Part shown: piece by piece, positions 13,001 to 35,635 of the stretch
How positions within the stretch are numbered: the stretch's first letter is position 1
Layout: each line of letters starts with the position of its first letter
Notes under the pieces: model-generated
Seen by the model: the letters and a program-made list of their open reading frames with translations, nothing else
What the model was told of the DNA's origin: nothing
Database searches by the model: none
Source of the DNA: Nannochloropsis salina CCMP1776
Taxonomy: Eukaryota > Sar > Eustigmatophyceae > Eustigmatales > Monodopsidaceae
Reading direction: 5' to 3'
Assembly (NCBI GenBank): GCA_004565275.1
Contig: SDOX01000014.1
Span: forward strand, 153,285 to 217,284
DNA length: 64,000 nt
Program-made: the position numbers and the translations under genes

Positions 13001-13171
13001 TTGGAGGAAACCATCCAGGTGACGTGTGTACGGAAATGCCATCAGTGAGGCCGCAGGTACGGGGGGGGGATGTGGTAGGTAGTCGAACGCAGGCTTCATT
13101 TGACGAGGCGAAGGATAATATTGGTGCGTAGAGGAATACAAAGAAGGGGCTGATGCCGTCGAAAAATCCAT
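10053..13171 (-). CDS. Coiled-coil protein with conserved beta-rich C-terminal domain
   Basis: Multi-exon gene convergent with CSN8. The first exon, 13171-12977, encodes MDFSTASAPSLYSS and a Pro-rich start. It is followed by several short exons of heptad-like helix: RALQEQHDEIVALQRHL near 12840-12780, MELTLSVLQQEHARVVERAD near 12070-12010, then REKEREELLLLKREVARL before 11000. The C-terminus is beta-rich: RRGGWVLWEVRFGGK, then PLGGLYHLVVGLFTSQR (exon ending 10451), then the last exon 10328-10053 beginning VPLLQVYLNESLLFTI and ending MQGFLQLVKL. A repeated pattern of Gly-Leu-Tyr, a strand, and a final GFLxLxKL resembles C1q/TNF-like C-terminal modules I recall from protist coiled-coil proteins; that match is from memory only. 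A stop at 10647 would end the protein early unless a donor near 10690 is used, so the join to the last two exons is inferred from domain continuity. Confidence 0.6.
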
Positions 13172-13519
13172 TTATCCACGTTTGTCAGGATAAGCCTGTG
13201 TGTCAGTTGAGGAGAGTCGAGCATGTGGGGCTATCATTGTTGACGTTGTTGTGCATCTCTTGCTTCATCGACTGAGTTTCACTTATCAGTTTAAGCGATA
13301 GACAGGCGATATACGACGATCGCGAGAGTGAGCTGACTCCTACTCCCCCCAAAGCGTGTATAAGCGGGCACGACAAACGACTGTCGTCATGTGGCAGATC
13401 TCATGGACATGCACTTGCCCTATTTTCTCCCGCACATGCATAGGGTGTACGACTCATCATTTTTGCAAAGTCTTTGGAGCGGTCTTGTCCCACGGCGCTA
13501 GCCTCGCCGCGGCTTTGAC
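13172..13519. promoter_or_regulatory. Divergent intergenic region
   Basis: About 350 bases between the divergent starts of the coiled-coil gene and the IF-3 gene. It should contain both promoters. No specific element recognised. Confidence 0.45.
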
Positions 13520-15181
13520 ATGCTGCCTCTTTTACCGCGGATGGGACCCTTACTTCCCACAATTATCAAGGACATGCGTAAGGTCTCGCTAAGAAGCACG
13601 AGGGAGATCCATGCCATCGCTATTGCCGGGGCTATGGTCACCAGGAGAAGGACACGACCACAACCTTCGCTACCTCCTCTACCCTTTGCATTGAGTGGGG
13701 CGAGCTGCCGAGGTGCTATGGCGACATTACCCGCAGGGCGGGCTGCTTCCACGAACGCCAGCGGCAGCGAAGACAACATTTCGACTATCAATCCACCCAA
13801 GAAGGGGTAAGAACGTTGTAGCGAGAAAAAAAAGGGCGGCAGTAAGACTCATCTGTATCAAGCAGAGACAGTGTTTTCCCTTCCCCTATTCAGCAACTCC
13901 ATTTTACCTTTTCAACGACTATTCAGAGACCTGGTTGTTAATAAAGCCATTCAAGCGCGCACCGTACGTTTGGTTGTAAAGAATGATGCGGGCGGACCCG
14001 CCTCCTCGAGCATCCTGTCACGTGACGAGGCGTTGGCCAAGGCTCAGTTGGCGGGCTTGGACTTGGTGTTGGGTAAGGAAAGGCGAAGAGGGTGAAAAAA
14101 GAGAAAAATCGCCCACACATCAAATCATGGGTGGAGAATAGTGCAGACGTCATGTGGAAAGCACGCTGAGGATCTGGTTGGGTTTTTTTCTCTTTCCCTT
14201 TCTTCTTCTTCTTTCAATCGTCTAGTAACAGCCGCCTCCGACCCCTGGGTCTGCAAGCTTGCCGACGCAAAGCGAGAAAAGTATCAACGAGTGAAAAAAG
14301 AGAAGAAAACGAAAAACATTGGCAGCGTCCTGAAAGAAATCAGCATTCGGGTAAAACGAGATAAATTGGAGGGAAATAGAAGAGGAGGGGGAAGTATTTA
14401 GAGGAAGGGAGGGAGCTGAAGCAGGGACACGGCGCAGAAAAGAAAGAGATGGCAAATATAAAGGGTCCACATTGGTCCCCCTCTTCTTAATTTCGTTCAC
14501 AGGGCAATATATCCGACCACGACCTTTTGATCAAGCTGCGTCGGGTGATGGGATTCTTCGAGCACGGCTACTCTGTCCGCATCATAATCGTACCAACAGG
14601 CCATCAGGTACCTATCTCTCTTGTCCTTCATCCATGTGCCTTGAGGGTATTTATGTCTGCAAGAGGGTTTGCGTCCTCATTTGATGTGCGATGCAGAGTC
14701 ATCTCCACGTTTGGCATGCCCTCCACTTGACAGTTGTCTCTCCGTCCGGGCCGGCTACAAGAGATTTACGATTTCATCCTGAAAGACTATTTAGTGGATA
14801 AGTATAAGGTAAGTAATTGAGTGAGTAGGCATGTAAGGGTAAGGGAATCCAAGTGTTGTGTGAGGAAGAAAGACTGGAAAGCAGGACTTCAAAACCGGAA
14901 ATGTTTCTGTCTTCACAAATATCGAGGTGCCTAGTGCGCTCTCATCATGTTGCCTCACACATGTTCCCTTCATTCAGAGCTTCGTGGAGATTAAACCTTC
15001 TCCTGGGTCGCTGAGGAGGGAGATGATTGTCCACCCGAAGCGTAATGCCAGCGGGGGAGGCGGAGGGGGTGGAGGTGCGAGCAAGGGGGCACCAAAAAGA
15101 ACAGGAAATCAAAAAAGAGACCGCAAGGTTGAAATAAACAAGGAAAGTAGGCGTGAGAATGAAAATGGCGCGGAAGACTGA
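13520..15181 (+). CDS. Organellar translation initiation factor IF-3
   Basis: IF-3 binds the small ribosomal subunit and enforces correct start-codon and initiator tRNA choice in plastid or mitochondrial translation. Six exons close in phase: 13520-13806, 13927-14072, 14226-14350, 14503-14607, 14734-14808 and 14978-15181, about 313 residues. An in-frame stop at 13499 makes ATG 13520 the first start. The first exon encodes about 95 Arg/Ser/Ala-rich, acid-poor residues typical of an organelle transit peptide. The N-domain reads DLVVNKAIQARTVRLVVKND, SRDEALAKAQLAGLDLVLV and DPWVCKLADAKREKYQ. The C-domain reads ISDHDLLIKLRRVMGFFEHG. The final 68 residues add a Gly-run and a Lys/Arg/Glu-rich tail not found in bacterial IF-3. 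Plastid versus mitochondrial targeting is not settled. Confidence 0.92.
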
Positions 15182-15439
15182 AGGTACAATCGAAAGTGAG
15201 GAAAGAAGGAAGCATGATCTTCTTTAGCTGCAATAACAACAACCGTCTCGAAATACGGATGGAACTCGTTAACCACGCTATACTATCTGTCACCTACGTT
15301 GCTTTCGTAAAACTCAATGAACTGCGTCACGTTTTCGTTCCAAGCTACAAGGAGGCCTGATCCCTCCCTCAACCCTGAAAACTCACTTTGTCGTCAACAG
15401 AAGACTCTTCTCTGCAGCTCGCAGTACCCTATAGAAAGC

Positions 15440-18400
15440 CTAGGGGTTGTCGTCCTTAGGCTCCTGTCCTCGGGCCCGTTTTTCCTGCCAGGCCGCACGC
15501 GCCATCTCTTTCAGCGAAGCCGCAGAGTCCGGACCCGTCTCCATCACCATCGACAGGAAGCCACCCTTGGACTCCGGCAGACCTGTGAGACAAAGCACGT
15601 GAGGGATAGACAGATCACCGGAACGCTCTTTCACACCTCTCCATGTTCTACATATCTTTGTCTCATATTGGTTGCCTTCTTTTCCACCCACCTTTTGACG
15701 TGTTCAAGAGCTCGTGCGGATGGCCCATCTCCAGTACCTCACCGGCCTGCAGCACCAGAAGGATATCAGAGTCGATGATGGTGTTCAACCTAAATTGTCA
15801 AATATAATGCTGGTGGGGTGAGTGAGGATGCTCTTCAGCCTACTGCTTTCCTTTATCCTTCCTATTTACCTATGCGCGACCATCAGAACTGTAGCTGAGC
15901 CAAAACGCGAGCGAATCGCTCTTTGGATCTGTCAGGGGTGCAAAGGAAAGTAGCGTTTAACACAAAGTGATCCCTTAGCTTCTTTGCAGCTCAATTAGAC
16001 ACTTCCTACCTTGTGATCCGTCTCCACGTCCACATTGGCAGTGGCCTCGTCACAGACCAGGATGCGGGTCGAGCTGAGGATAGCCCTTGCCAGGCACAAA
16101 AGCTGTCGCTCTCCAATTGAGAAGTTGCCTCCATTCTCGGTCACATACATGTCTAGCCCTGGCCCGCCTGGATCACCGACATGAAAGAGTATACCAGCAA
16201 GAAAGATAAGAAAGCACGACATTTTTGAAACCTCGTGTCGCTCAGTTCCCATAACCCTATCAATGTACCCTTTCTTCCTGTATCAGCTTACATGAAATTA
16301 CGGCGATAGAATCTGCGCGAATACCAGCCTTAGCAGGCGGCATAAATGACATTGCTGAACTCCTTCTCCGGAATAAAGGGGGCTTGGCCCTTGGACTTAG
16401 GATGTCGAGGTGAGACTCTACTTCCTCACATTCTCCACCCATTGCTCGGACCTGGAAAAGCCATGAAACGAATCAGGAGAAAGCCAAAAAAGTCGTTTCT
16501 GACAAGCAGCATTCGAGCCACTGGATTCTATTACTTACTTGGTCCTCCATCTGAACCGCTCGCAAAGCTGACCAGATTGTGGCGTCATCATTCAACTGTG
16601 CAAGTAATGAAACATAGCCTCTTTGAGCGATAGTCGGGTGCCTTAAATTATGCAATTTCCTACTCACCCCTAACGGATCCAAGTTTTCTCGCAGTGTGCC
16701 ACTGAGCAAAAAGGGATTCTGAGGGATAACAGAGAGGCGGCGTCGCAGATCGTGAAGGCCCATGCCGGAGACATCAATGCCATCAATGCACAAAGATCCG
16801 CCGGAGGGCTCCATCAGTCGAAAGAGGACCTGAAGTGATGAGAAGCACATATATAAATATTGTCGGACACGAAAGGGGAAGTCTTGTGTTTACATCTGAT
16901 TCGTCCCCCGTAGCTTGCTCATTACCTGGATGAGCGATGATTTTCCGCATCCAGTCCGTCCCGCGATGCCCACGCGAGTACCGCCAGGGATAGAGAATGT
17001 CATGCCTTTGATCACAAGCGGTAAGCCCTGGAAAAAGAGGCACAAAAGGTGTAATAGAATGAGGTGATATATACATGGTTGATCAAGAAGAAGTTCCAAG
17101 AGCACTTTAGATAAAAGTTTTCTGTTGCCTTCGGTAGAAAACAAGCAGGATAGCTTGTCGCTGAACGTCATCCCACCTCTGAGACAGAAATGAAAATTTA
17201 CCGGTCTGTATCCTGCTTGTAGGTTGGTGGCAACTATTGCACCTTTTTCAGGCCAAGCGGAGGGTGGAGCTTTTCCGGGAAGAGAATCAAGCGCGGCCTC
17301 TGTAGATAATTGACAATACTACGCAGGTAGGAAAGCGGTCAATGGTAGTTAGACGTGTCAACAAGCGCATCCGAGAGAAGACCACGTTTAAGATAGGAAA
17401 ATTACCTCAACAATGCGTTCCACGGAAACAATCTGATTTTCCACTTCTGAGCTCTGGCGTGTTGCCCACTGAAAGACCGATGCAAGCTGCAACACGTACA
17501 TGAGGGATACTCCAATAAGCCTGAAAGAAATCGGGGGACAAAATATAAATTAGGAGTAATACAACATTTGCAGTTATCCACCATCCGGATACTGACCAGG
17601 TGGACACACCGCTTGCGCCGGTAGCCGCACCTAAAGAGGAAAACGCTGTCGCGGTCACCATCAGCCAGCAGAGAAAGTCCTGTGGAATATCTTTAAAGTC
17701 AATTCTATTATTCCCAATACGTCCCGCTCTATCTTGGACTTTACGTAAATCATGGCCTTTGCCTCTTTTCTCTGAGTTTCTCTTCCGTTCGTGTTCTTTT
17801 TTCTTACTAGTCGAAGAGCCAAATGCCGCCCTGCGGAGAAAAAAATGAAATACGGCCTTCCAAAATCGTCCAAACGCTTGGAAAATTCGTTCTGTAACAA
17901 AAGTAGAAAAAGCATGAGCAATTCTGCTGACAATCGACTGGCATCGAAAGGCCAAGTCTACCTGGAAGAGGGAGCCAGCGACGAGAGATCGGATGGTGGG
18001 TAAGCCGTCCATAACTTCCGATAACAAGGCGTAGATGGGAGAGCGAGCCATGGCCTCCAAACGACGGGCCGCACTAAAGAGGAAAATAATGTTTGTCAGT
18101 CATATAGTGAGTCGAGAGCATTCATCTCCACAAATTTCCCAGACCTCCAAAAAACGAAGGGGGAAAGAACATGAGTACTTACCGCGACGTGTTGAGAAAT
18201 TGTCGCCGGAGTGGAACAAACGAACCAACGAGCGGGATCAGTATAATTATGAGCCTGGTGATGTTTGCAAGTAAGTGGATCATAAGGGCGTGTCGACCAA
18301 AACTGGAGATCCCTTCAACTTCCGTACTATATTGTCATCCTTGTTTCCCTCTTTAGCTTTGCTTTATGCGCTTGCTTACCATGGATTGACAGAAATTACA

Positions 18401-21400
18401 ACTGCAATTGTTCCCAGGCACATCAACATGGTCTTCATGAATGAGTACAGGCTAATGGGGAGGAAGACATCGCAAACGAGGACGTCCTAGAAAAAAGGGT
18501 GAGGATGACCAGCTGGTTGGAAAACGGATCATTTAACGATCAACTAAAAAATGGTGAAGGCTTGTTAAGCGTACCTTGCTAGTTCGGTTTATTATTCTGC
18601 CTGTGGGGTTGGTGTCGAAAAAGCTGCCGACGAAAAGAATACAAGCAATTAGATTTAGGTAATCCTAGTCCTACCCCCTATCTAATTCATTCTCTTCTCT
18701 TACCTAATCGGAGCCCGAAGCACTGAGTGAACCATGTCATCGTGCAGGACGTGACTGGCTTCTAGCATCCGGTCGAACGCTATCATACCCCGAGCAACAG
18801 GCAGGACTCCAACCGCAACAACTGTGATCAGCGAAAGAACAATAAACGAGTGCATGCAATAGCCAAATGTAGAGGATTTGAAAAACGCGCATTGTAGCAC
18901 TGGGCGGAAATAGTCAAACACTACCAACTACTGTGAAGAGCCACGTACAATCTGTATGCTTTTCGGACAATCCCATATGAATTGAATGATCTACCAAAAA
19001 CTTACCAAAGGCGACATAGATCAAGGCAAACTTCTTTTCCCTCTGTTTTTCAGAGCTTTGGTGGACCCAGTACGATAGGAACATATTGGTGAGAATGGCC
19101 GCAACCTACGGTAAGAAACAGGACGTTGTTTGAGAATATAAGCCGTTCCTAAACCCGAAGACAATCTTTCCTTTGAAACCAACCTGCCCAGCAATGAGGA
19201 GGAGGAGCACCGCTACAGTCACAATCGGGCCCCCCATGCCTCGTACGTAGGCTGCAAGAACCCCAGCACCGAGATTTCCCGACTGTTGCTTCTCTTGAGA
19301 AATGATGGAAGCCTGTAGTATGAATTGAAGAGAGTGAGAAAATGGAAAGATCCCCTAAAGAGGTCCACAAAACCAAAAAAATGGGATGAGCCCTATCTCA
19401 TAATCTAACAGACCCGAAGTGCAGCGTCCTTCTTGACTTTCTCTTCATCCACACATGGCATATTCGCTTCTATCTCTTGTTTATTTGGTTTCTCTTTGTC
19501 TACTTGAAGGAATCTTGCTCCACCGGTGCCTTCCAATTCGGTTATTTTCACTCCGTGAGCATACGTGGTCCCTGAGCCGTGCACCTTGGCGTCAAGAGGA
19601 ATCTCTTTCTCGTCCGTTCCATCTTCTTCCTGTGTAACATAGAGCATGAAGGTCGACATTATTAATTGTAGTGATCTGTATCTTGTCTATGCAATACTTA
19701 ATCTTTATGTCTCCCCGTACCTCGCTCGATTCTCTTTCTCGCGAGATGCTAAGCTCTTGCTGGAGGCGTGCCACTTGCGCCCTCTCCAATACACTCAGCA
19801 TCGTGGACTGAGATTTCCCGGACAGCAGCTGTGGGCGAGGATTATTAAATTCGTCCTCCTCCGCATCCTCGACGTCAAAGTCCTCTTCCGTCCTATGAGT
19901 ACAAACCCCCCAAAAATAACGAATGAGAGGCGTGAGATGTCTATTCTTGATTATGATGTCATTAAAATAGCTTATTTCAATACACATCAGTAACCAGTTT
20001 TCCATCTCCTCTATTTTCTCACAATATTTCTTGCATTCCTGCAGGCTGGAATAAATCCATGTCAGGAATCGATACATTCAAGTATGAAGACGCTTCGCGT
20101 GCGAGAGAGAGGTTGCTAGGTGACCTCCCCAAGACAGGCAGTTGTGTCGAGGATTTCGCCCGTAGGACTGATAAACTTTTGCTTGGGCCATGCAAACGAG
20201 GCGGATCCTCCGATATTGAATGAGGAGAAGAACGGATCCTCATAAGACTTTTGGAGAAGCGCTTGACCAGTGTGGGAATCTTCGGGGGAAGCATTTCAAC
20301 ATCTGTGCGAAAGCAGTCAAAAATTAAGTCTAGCCAGGGTCAAAGCACATTTGCTGTTGCAATACCTTGTCTGCGTACCGATTAAGTTTAAATTTAATGT
20401 ATGCCCATATTAGTCCCTACGTTTTTCCCATTCTTACCTTCTTCTTCCATGTCAAGGGACTCCGTGTCGCTATTGTCTCCACTTTCCTGAATATTGCTCA
20501 TCGTCCGCGTAGGCAAGAAGGGAGGGAGCTTGTGGAGGTGACTTGCTTGTCTCTTCAGCGCTAAAGTGGGCGACAACTAGGCACAGTATGAGAAAGGGAA
20601 GAGCGATTCGGCGAATAAACTTCGCTAGAAGCTACCAAAGTCCATCTAGAGGAGAAAATTTTAACATTCATACATACGTGTCTCATTGTCTTACCGTCGT
20701 TTCTATATCTGATGCCTCTGGTTGGGCTTCAGTAGCTGTCTCCGTCAATTTTACAGTGCTCTCTGAGGCGTTCATCTCCACCATGGCGTCAGGGAAAAAA
20801 CCTCTGACCTAGAGAGACGAGAGATTTAATCAAACTCCTTCCGCGACAAAAAGCAAAAGGTGATTTCAAGCTTACCAGGAGCTCCTGCATGGTGCCTTGT
20901 CCACGAACTTTCCCTCGGTTGATGAACAGAACCTTGGGCACTTCTTCCTCCTCCTGAAGAAATAGAAAACCCTCATGAGAACCCATGAAATATTTCCACT
21001 GCCCTGGCTCTTCCTCTCCTTACCAGCAGGTATTGGAGCTGATGCGTGGCGAGAATACGGGTACTTCCCTTCAGCAGGCCACAAATGAGACGGGAGAAGA
21101 CTCGGCGGCCCACCTTAAGGTCATGGAAAACACGAAAACCGATACCGTCGATTAATTGCCAAACAACATGATTTCATTGCCAAGTGGGGCTAGCAGGGCT
21201 AACTCTTCACTTCAGAGGTCGATACGGTACCTTAGGATCCAGGGCAGAGAGTGCATCGTCGATCAAGTAAAGGGAGGCGGCGCCGTAGGCCATCCGGGCA
21301 AGACCGATGCGAGCACGTTGTCCGCCAGACATGTTGAGCTGTCCAGAAAGCATGCGACAAGGGAATGAGATGTGCCAGAAAATCGGTGGTCAGAATATGC

Positions 21401-24400
21401 GACATCCGGAACCCCCTAACAGAGAATTAACCTACCCCGCGGTCGCCAATCACAGTGTAGTCTGCGTGCTCCCATTGCGTCAGGTCCGTCTCGAGACAAG
21501 CAGCCTTCAGTACAGCGATATACCTACGAGGAACAGTGAATATGTTAGATTTCTTTTTTCTCTCTTTTTACATTTTCTATCCCTCCGAGACCTACTTTTC
21601 ATTTTCATAAGGTCGACCCATCAAGATGTTTTCACGGACAGAGCCCGTCAAGATCCAAGGCTGTGGGTATATGTAGCATGAGTAGCTCAGTCATAATTAG
21701 GAAGAAAGTCTAAGTTGGTTTAGCTCCTTCCATTCAGCCTAAGTCTCTATTCGTACCTCTTGCGACGCATAGGCGATAGACCCATGACCAACGTCAATAA
21801 TGTCAGACTCAAAGTGACCAAGCTCACCCAGCAGGGCCAGAAGAAGAGTACTCTTCCCTTTTGTAGCAAAGGTGGTTAAAGTGAGGTATCGGGCACACGA
21901 CAGACAGGCCAGGGGAAAACAAAATGGACAGCAGGAGAAGCAAATCACAATGGTTCCCGTACCGCATCCTACAGGTCCAGCTAGACCCAGAATCTTGCCG
22001 GGCGGAGCCGCTAATGAGACCTATGCGCGCCGAGAAATTGTCAAGGGAAAATGAACCTGGTCCCTTCCCATTGGGCAGACATCTTTCAGCCACCCTAAAA
22101 TCCCCTTTCTTGCCTCCTTCTCACTTTCTATCCTTACATTTCGCAAAGTCGAACGGCTCTTGCTGTGAGATCCGCTCCAGTTGAAGGACAAGCCATTCAC
22201 ATGGACAGGGGTGGGGGGAGGAAGGGATGTAGGCAGGGGGGAGAAAGGGCTCAGGGAGGAATCTGAGGACGGAGGCTTGGAGACCTGCACGAAGGATTTG
22301 AGGGATAACACACGTGTTTGGTATTCATAAGAGCATGACATCGAAAATAGATGAGCGATACCTCGAGGCGGTAGGAAGGAAGCTCAGGCATGCGCAGAAG
22401 ATGCTCCAATCGTCCAAGCGAGACCCACACCTCCCCTAAGCTCTGCATGGCCTTGCCGCCAAAATTGACCACGTCCCACTAAGAGTAAGAAGAAAATAAG
22501 ACGAACAATACCATGTGAGACGAGAGTATGAGATACTGCTTGCGGTTCATTTGCTTCGCTTTCTCCCCTACAAAGCTAGCCTTACCTGGAGAATGTTGAA
22601 CAAGGTAAGCGCGGAGAAGACTTGGCCAGCTCTTAACTGCCTACCTAGGCTCCAGTAGGTCAAAAAGGTAACGGCGCCGACAAGAACAGGGGAGAAGAAG
22701 GAGATTCCCTCGTGGATTCCTCTCAACAACCCGGCGGCGTTGAGGACGCGCATCTCCACTGCGCGCGCCTAAAAATACATATTTAAAAATATTGAGCATT
22801 CACAAGCTCTGGGGTTGTGGGGCGACTTCACCTTACCTCTTTGATCCGTTTCTCAAGCAACACCTCCCACCCGCTCATCTTGATCGTACGCGCGCCCTGG
22901 ATGGCTTGCTTAGTCAGGCGCACCCGCTGGTCTGCGTGGCGGGTAAGAGGCAAGTCCTTATTCATGGGCTCTTCGAAGCACAGAGAAGATACGAAAGAAG
23001 AAAATACAAACCTGTGAGCTGGCTGGCGTGCTTGCTAGCCTGCTGAAGAAGCTTGGCTATTTTGGCCTGGTAAAGATACAAATAAGAAAAAGGAAGCTTT
23101 ACGTGGGTTACCCTTATCAAGAAACCAAGTCTCTGTGATCCATCTCTTCACGCTTGATATTATTCTCAAGCTTCTTATCTGTCCTATACCTGCACGGGAA
23201 TCAGCATCAGTAGCGCCACTATGCCGATGAGAAAGGGGAAACCTGTTTGCTGCATACCACACCATGCAATGGCTGCGATCTCGAAGGGCGCCATGACGAG
23301 GTAGTGGGAGGTAGTGGAGACGGGTTGGAAGCTAAAAGAAGGGGAGGGAAGAAAAAATAGATTAAGGCGGTGCTTAAAGCAATGAAACTTTTATCAGCGA
23401 GGGACGCCTCATTTTCCTGGACACGTTTCTCTCCTGACATAAACTCACCGCTCAACATCTGTGGTCACCAGATTCAGAATCGTGGCCACCGTCATGGTCT
23501 TTTTGTAGGCATCGGCATCTTCTTCCCCCGGAGCTCCGCCCTCCACTGCGCCTTCTGACGAGAAGGCAGAGAGCGGCATGCGCAAAATCTTGCGAAAAAT
23601 GGCAGATTCTATAGATGTGCGCATGTCTAAACCAAGACGCCAGGCCATAAATTGAACCTGCAAAGTCGAAATAAAACGAGGCAGGGAATAGGGACTAGAG
23701 ATAAATATGCGAAGAATAAAAATACAAATAAAGTGACAAAAATCATACCTGGTGGTAGAGCATGAGTACAATGAAGCCCATAAGAGCTATCACACTGGCG
23801 TACACGACTCCCTGTCATAAAATAAAGAGAGGTCAAGTCACTACAGATTCGTGGCTAATCTGAGCATCGTATCAATCTCCCCTCACCTTCTTTAATCCTC
23901 TGTCGTAAATCAGCACATCGATGAGTCCCGTAATGCCCACATGCGCCTGCACTATTTTGGCGGCCGTCACGATGGCGAAAGGCACGTACAGGGGCAGCTG
24001 TATGGGAAAGTAGGCTTTGAAGGCGGCTCTCCAGAGTTGTGGATTCTTTGAGTGAAGCTTCATCTCAGCGTCCCAGGAGGACTGATGGAATGGCAAAAAA
24101 ACCGTGAATGGTGGTCCGTGAGCCGAGGTATGAGACGTGGAGAGGCGCCGTTTGAAAATATCGCCTGTGCTACCGCTTCCATTGATCATGAAGCGCACTT
24201 GATTTCTCTCTTCGTACCTGAAGAAGTCCCTTCAAGCTGACTGCTTTATCTCTTTTCGTTAGCTCGGGCATGTCTTTTTCGGTAAGCATGCGACGGTTTC
24301 CTTCATTGATCACTGGGTTCATCCAGCTAAGTCGAAATAGAAAACCAAAAAATACGACTGAGGATAAGGTTTTTCAAAGTCGATGACTCACACGTGCTCC

Positions 24401-24548
24401 TACTTCCTTACCCGAAAGTCAGAATGCTGCACAAAGAAGCAGTCTCAAGGTATGCGGGAGGGCGTGTCCTGTCATCGCTATCTTCAATTGCAGGGTCTGA
24501 CATCTTGGGTTGCTCAGCAACGCCGGTCGAATCCCCGTCCGCAGCCAT
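15440..24548 (-). CDS. ABCC (MRP-type) full transporter, copy 1
   Basis: ATP-driven exporter of the ABCC family (two membrane domains, two nucleotide-binding domains), typically moving organic anions or glutathione conjugates. More than 25 small exons. Translation starts at 24548 with [15 protein letters not shown], with no room for a TMD0 domain, so it is a short ABCC4-like form. NBD1 has a Walker A GPVGCGKST split by an intron (near 21970 and 21850), signature [17 protein letters not shown] and Walker [13 protein letters not shown] near 21300-21220. NBD2 has [12 protein letters not shown] (near 16950), signature [16 protein letters not shown], and [14 protein letters not shown] with the catalytic Glu (near 16150-16030). 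A Ser/charged linker (about 20580-19800) joins the halves. A 50-residue insert near 16430-16260 precedes the NBD2 signature. Substrate cannot be read from sequence. Confidence 0.9.
15450..15789 (-). repeat. Near-identical 3' segment shared with ABCC copy 2
   Basis: Matches 25997-26336 with about six substitutions by eye and no indels, although the segment includes an intron of about 110 bases. Such intron identity contrasts with flanking introns that do not align. Confidence 0.85.
20871..21350 (-). repeat. Near-identical NBD1 segment shared with ABCC copy 2
   Basis: Matches 31624-32103 at a constant offset of 10753 with only two substitutions seen (21122 C/T and 21336 G/C) over about 480 bases. 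It spans exons for the NBD1 signature, Walker B and H-loop (ATHQLQYLL) and two complete introns. The next intron upstream of the gene shows no similarity. Confidence 0.9.
22582..22935 (-). repeat. Near-identical TMD1 segment shared with ABCC copy 2
   Basis: Matches 33406-33759 at constant offset 10824 without indels, including an intron around 22770-22836. The intron and the downstream exon portion are the most similar; the exon at 22590-22690 carries more substitutions. Confidence 0.85.
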
Positions 24549-25985
24549 CTTTTACAATCCTGCCCTTGCTAGCCAGATAACTTGTCACGTATGGGGCCTA
24601 TCTTGGATGGCGTCTGATGGCATCCAATTACGAATTGAGACGACAAAAGAGGTCAACAATAAGACCTTAAAACGGTAATTTAGTCCCCACCACTCCTCAG
24701 GCCTTTTGAGCTTGACAAGTTCAACTTCTATTTCGCCTGTTGACAGATAGAAGAGATGAAATGGCAGGAACAGAGGCTGATCAAGCAGAAAACGGGACCT
24801 CCATAACACACATGAAGAGAAGAAGGCATTCCGTCAGGTGTTTGTGCGATGCAACTATCAGACAGGAGGTCGACAGGAACGTGTTTGTTCTATACATATG
24901 GGCAACCTATGCCACAAAGTGAATGCTTCCTCTCGCATTTGGAAACGTGAACAGGTAATAATCCAAATAAAAAAAGGCTGCAAATGTCTTGTTATTGGAG
25001 AGGAAGCAAGGGTAAGTTTGACGATCCACGGAATTCACGTCAAACCTCGCTTAGCAGCATTTCAACGGCCAAGGCGAGTGGGTGAATAACACGTAGAATG
25101 CACGCAAACTATACCCTCATAAGTCGCTACGCGACGCCAAGCGTAACCTCATAATATGCCCGTCGAATAAGAAATTGGCCTCTGGAGAAAAAGTTTTTTT
25201 CCATCCCCAGAGCCCAAGTGAGTGCATCGGTGGTTTCCGGAATCGGTCGGGAAGTCTCTCATGTTTGTTCACGGGTTACTCGCATATCATCTGGTCCGTA
25301 ATAGTGGTGTTGAGACACTGAATGCTCAGGCATGATGTACCACGTACTTCATCAGGGATATCACGCGCATTACTCATTTGACGAGATAATAGTGCCCAAA
25401 CAACGTGGCGAAGCAGCAAATGTAGACAAGCCTGACTTTCAATGTCCAGGCATCATCAGCAATCGAAGGAAAAAATAGAAAATGTCGGGAGATGTATGTG
25501 CTCACGACCACCTTAGTCCAGGTGAAGCGTCACCCGGGCTTTCGCAGAGAAAAAGTTGTTGGTACGCTTGTAGGCACATGACACGCTCCTCACTCCTCCC
25601 CAAGTCGTAAGATACGCAAACAACATTAGAGCAATGTATCCTTACAATAGTATTAAGGTTGCGATGCTTTTCCCTTTCTCTCTTCAACATTTTCTTGGCG
25701 GGGGGATGTATTCTAAGTCAGACTTTGGCTCAGGTCGGGTAATATCTAAGCTGTAACTTAAAGGTCTATCCGTCAAATTTTTGTCGAAACACGTACGAGT
25801 ACAAGTCGACCGTGACCCCATGTAGATAACCTAACTCTAACCTCCATTTTGCCGTACACTTATCACGTAATGTACCTCTTGTAAGGTTTATGCACAAAAT
25901 TTGACAAGCCCTTACATCTCACTGGAAAAACCCAATAAGCCGCCCACAGACTGCTCATTCGCAATCTCTATAGAAAAGCTAAAGG
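24549..25985. other. Intergenic between the two ABCC genes
   Basis: About 1.4 kb upstream of copy 1 and downstream of copy 2. It should hold the copy 1 promoter. I see no gene and no repeat linking it to the region upstream of copy 2. Confidence 0.6.

Positions 25986-35635
<9,650 letters not shown>

Noticed and set aside
20872-21084. Identical 70-codon frames in both ABCC genes (also 31625-31837)
   Set aside because: They run through introns in the wrong frame; the identity reflects the copied DNA tract, not a separate gene.
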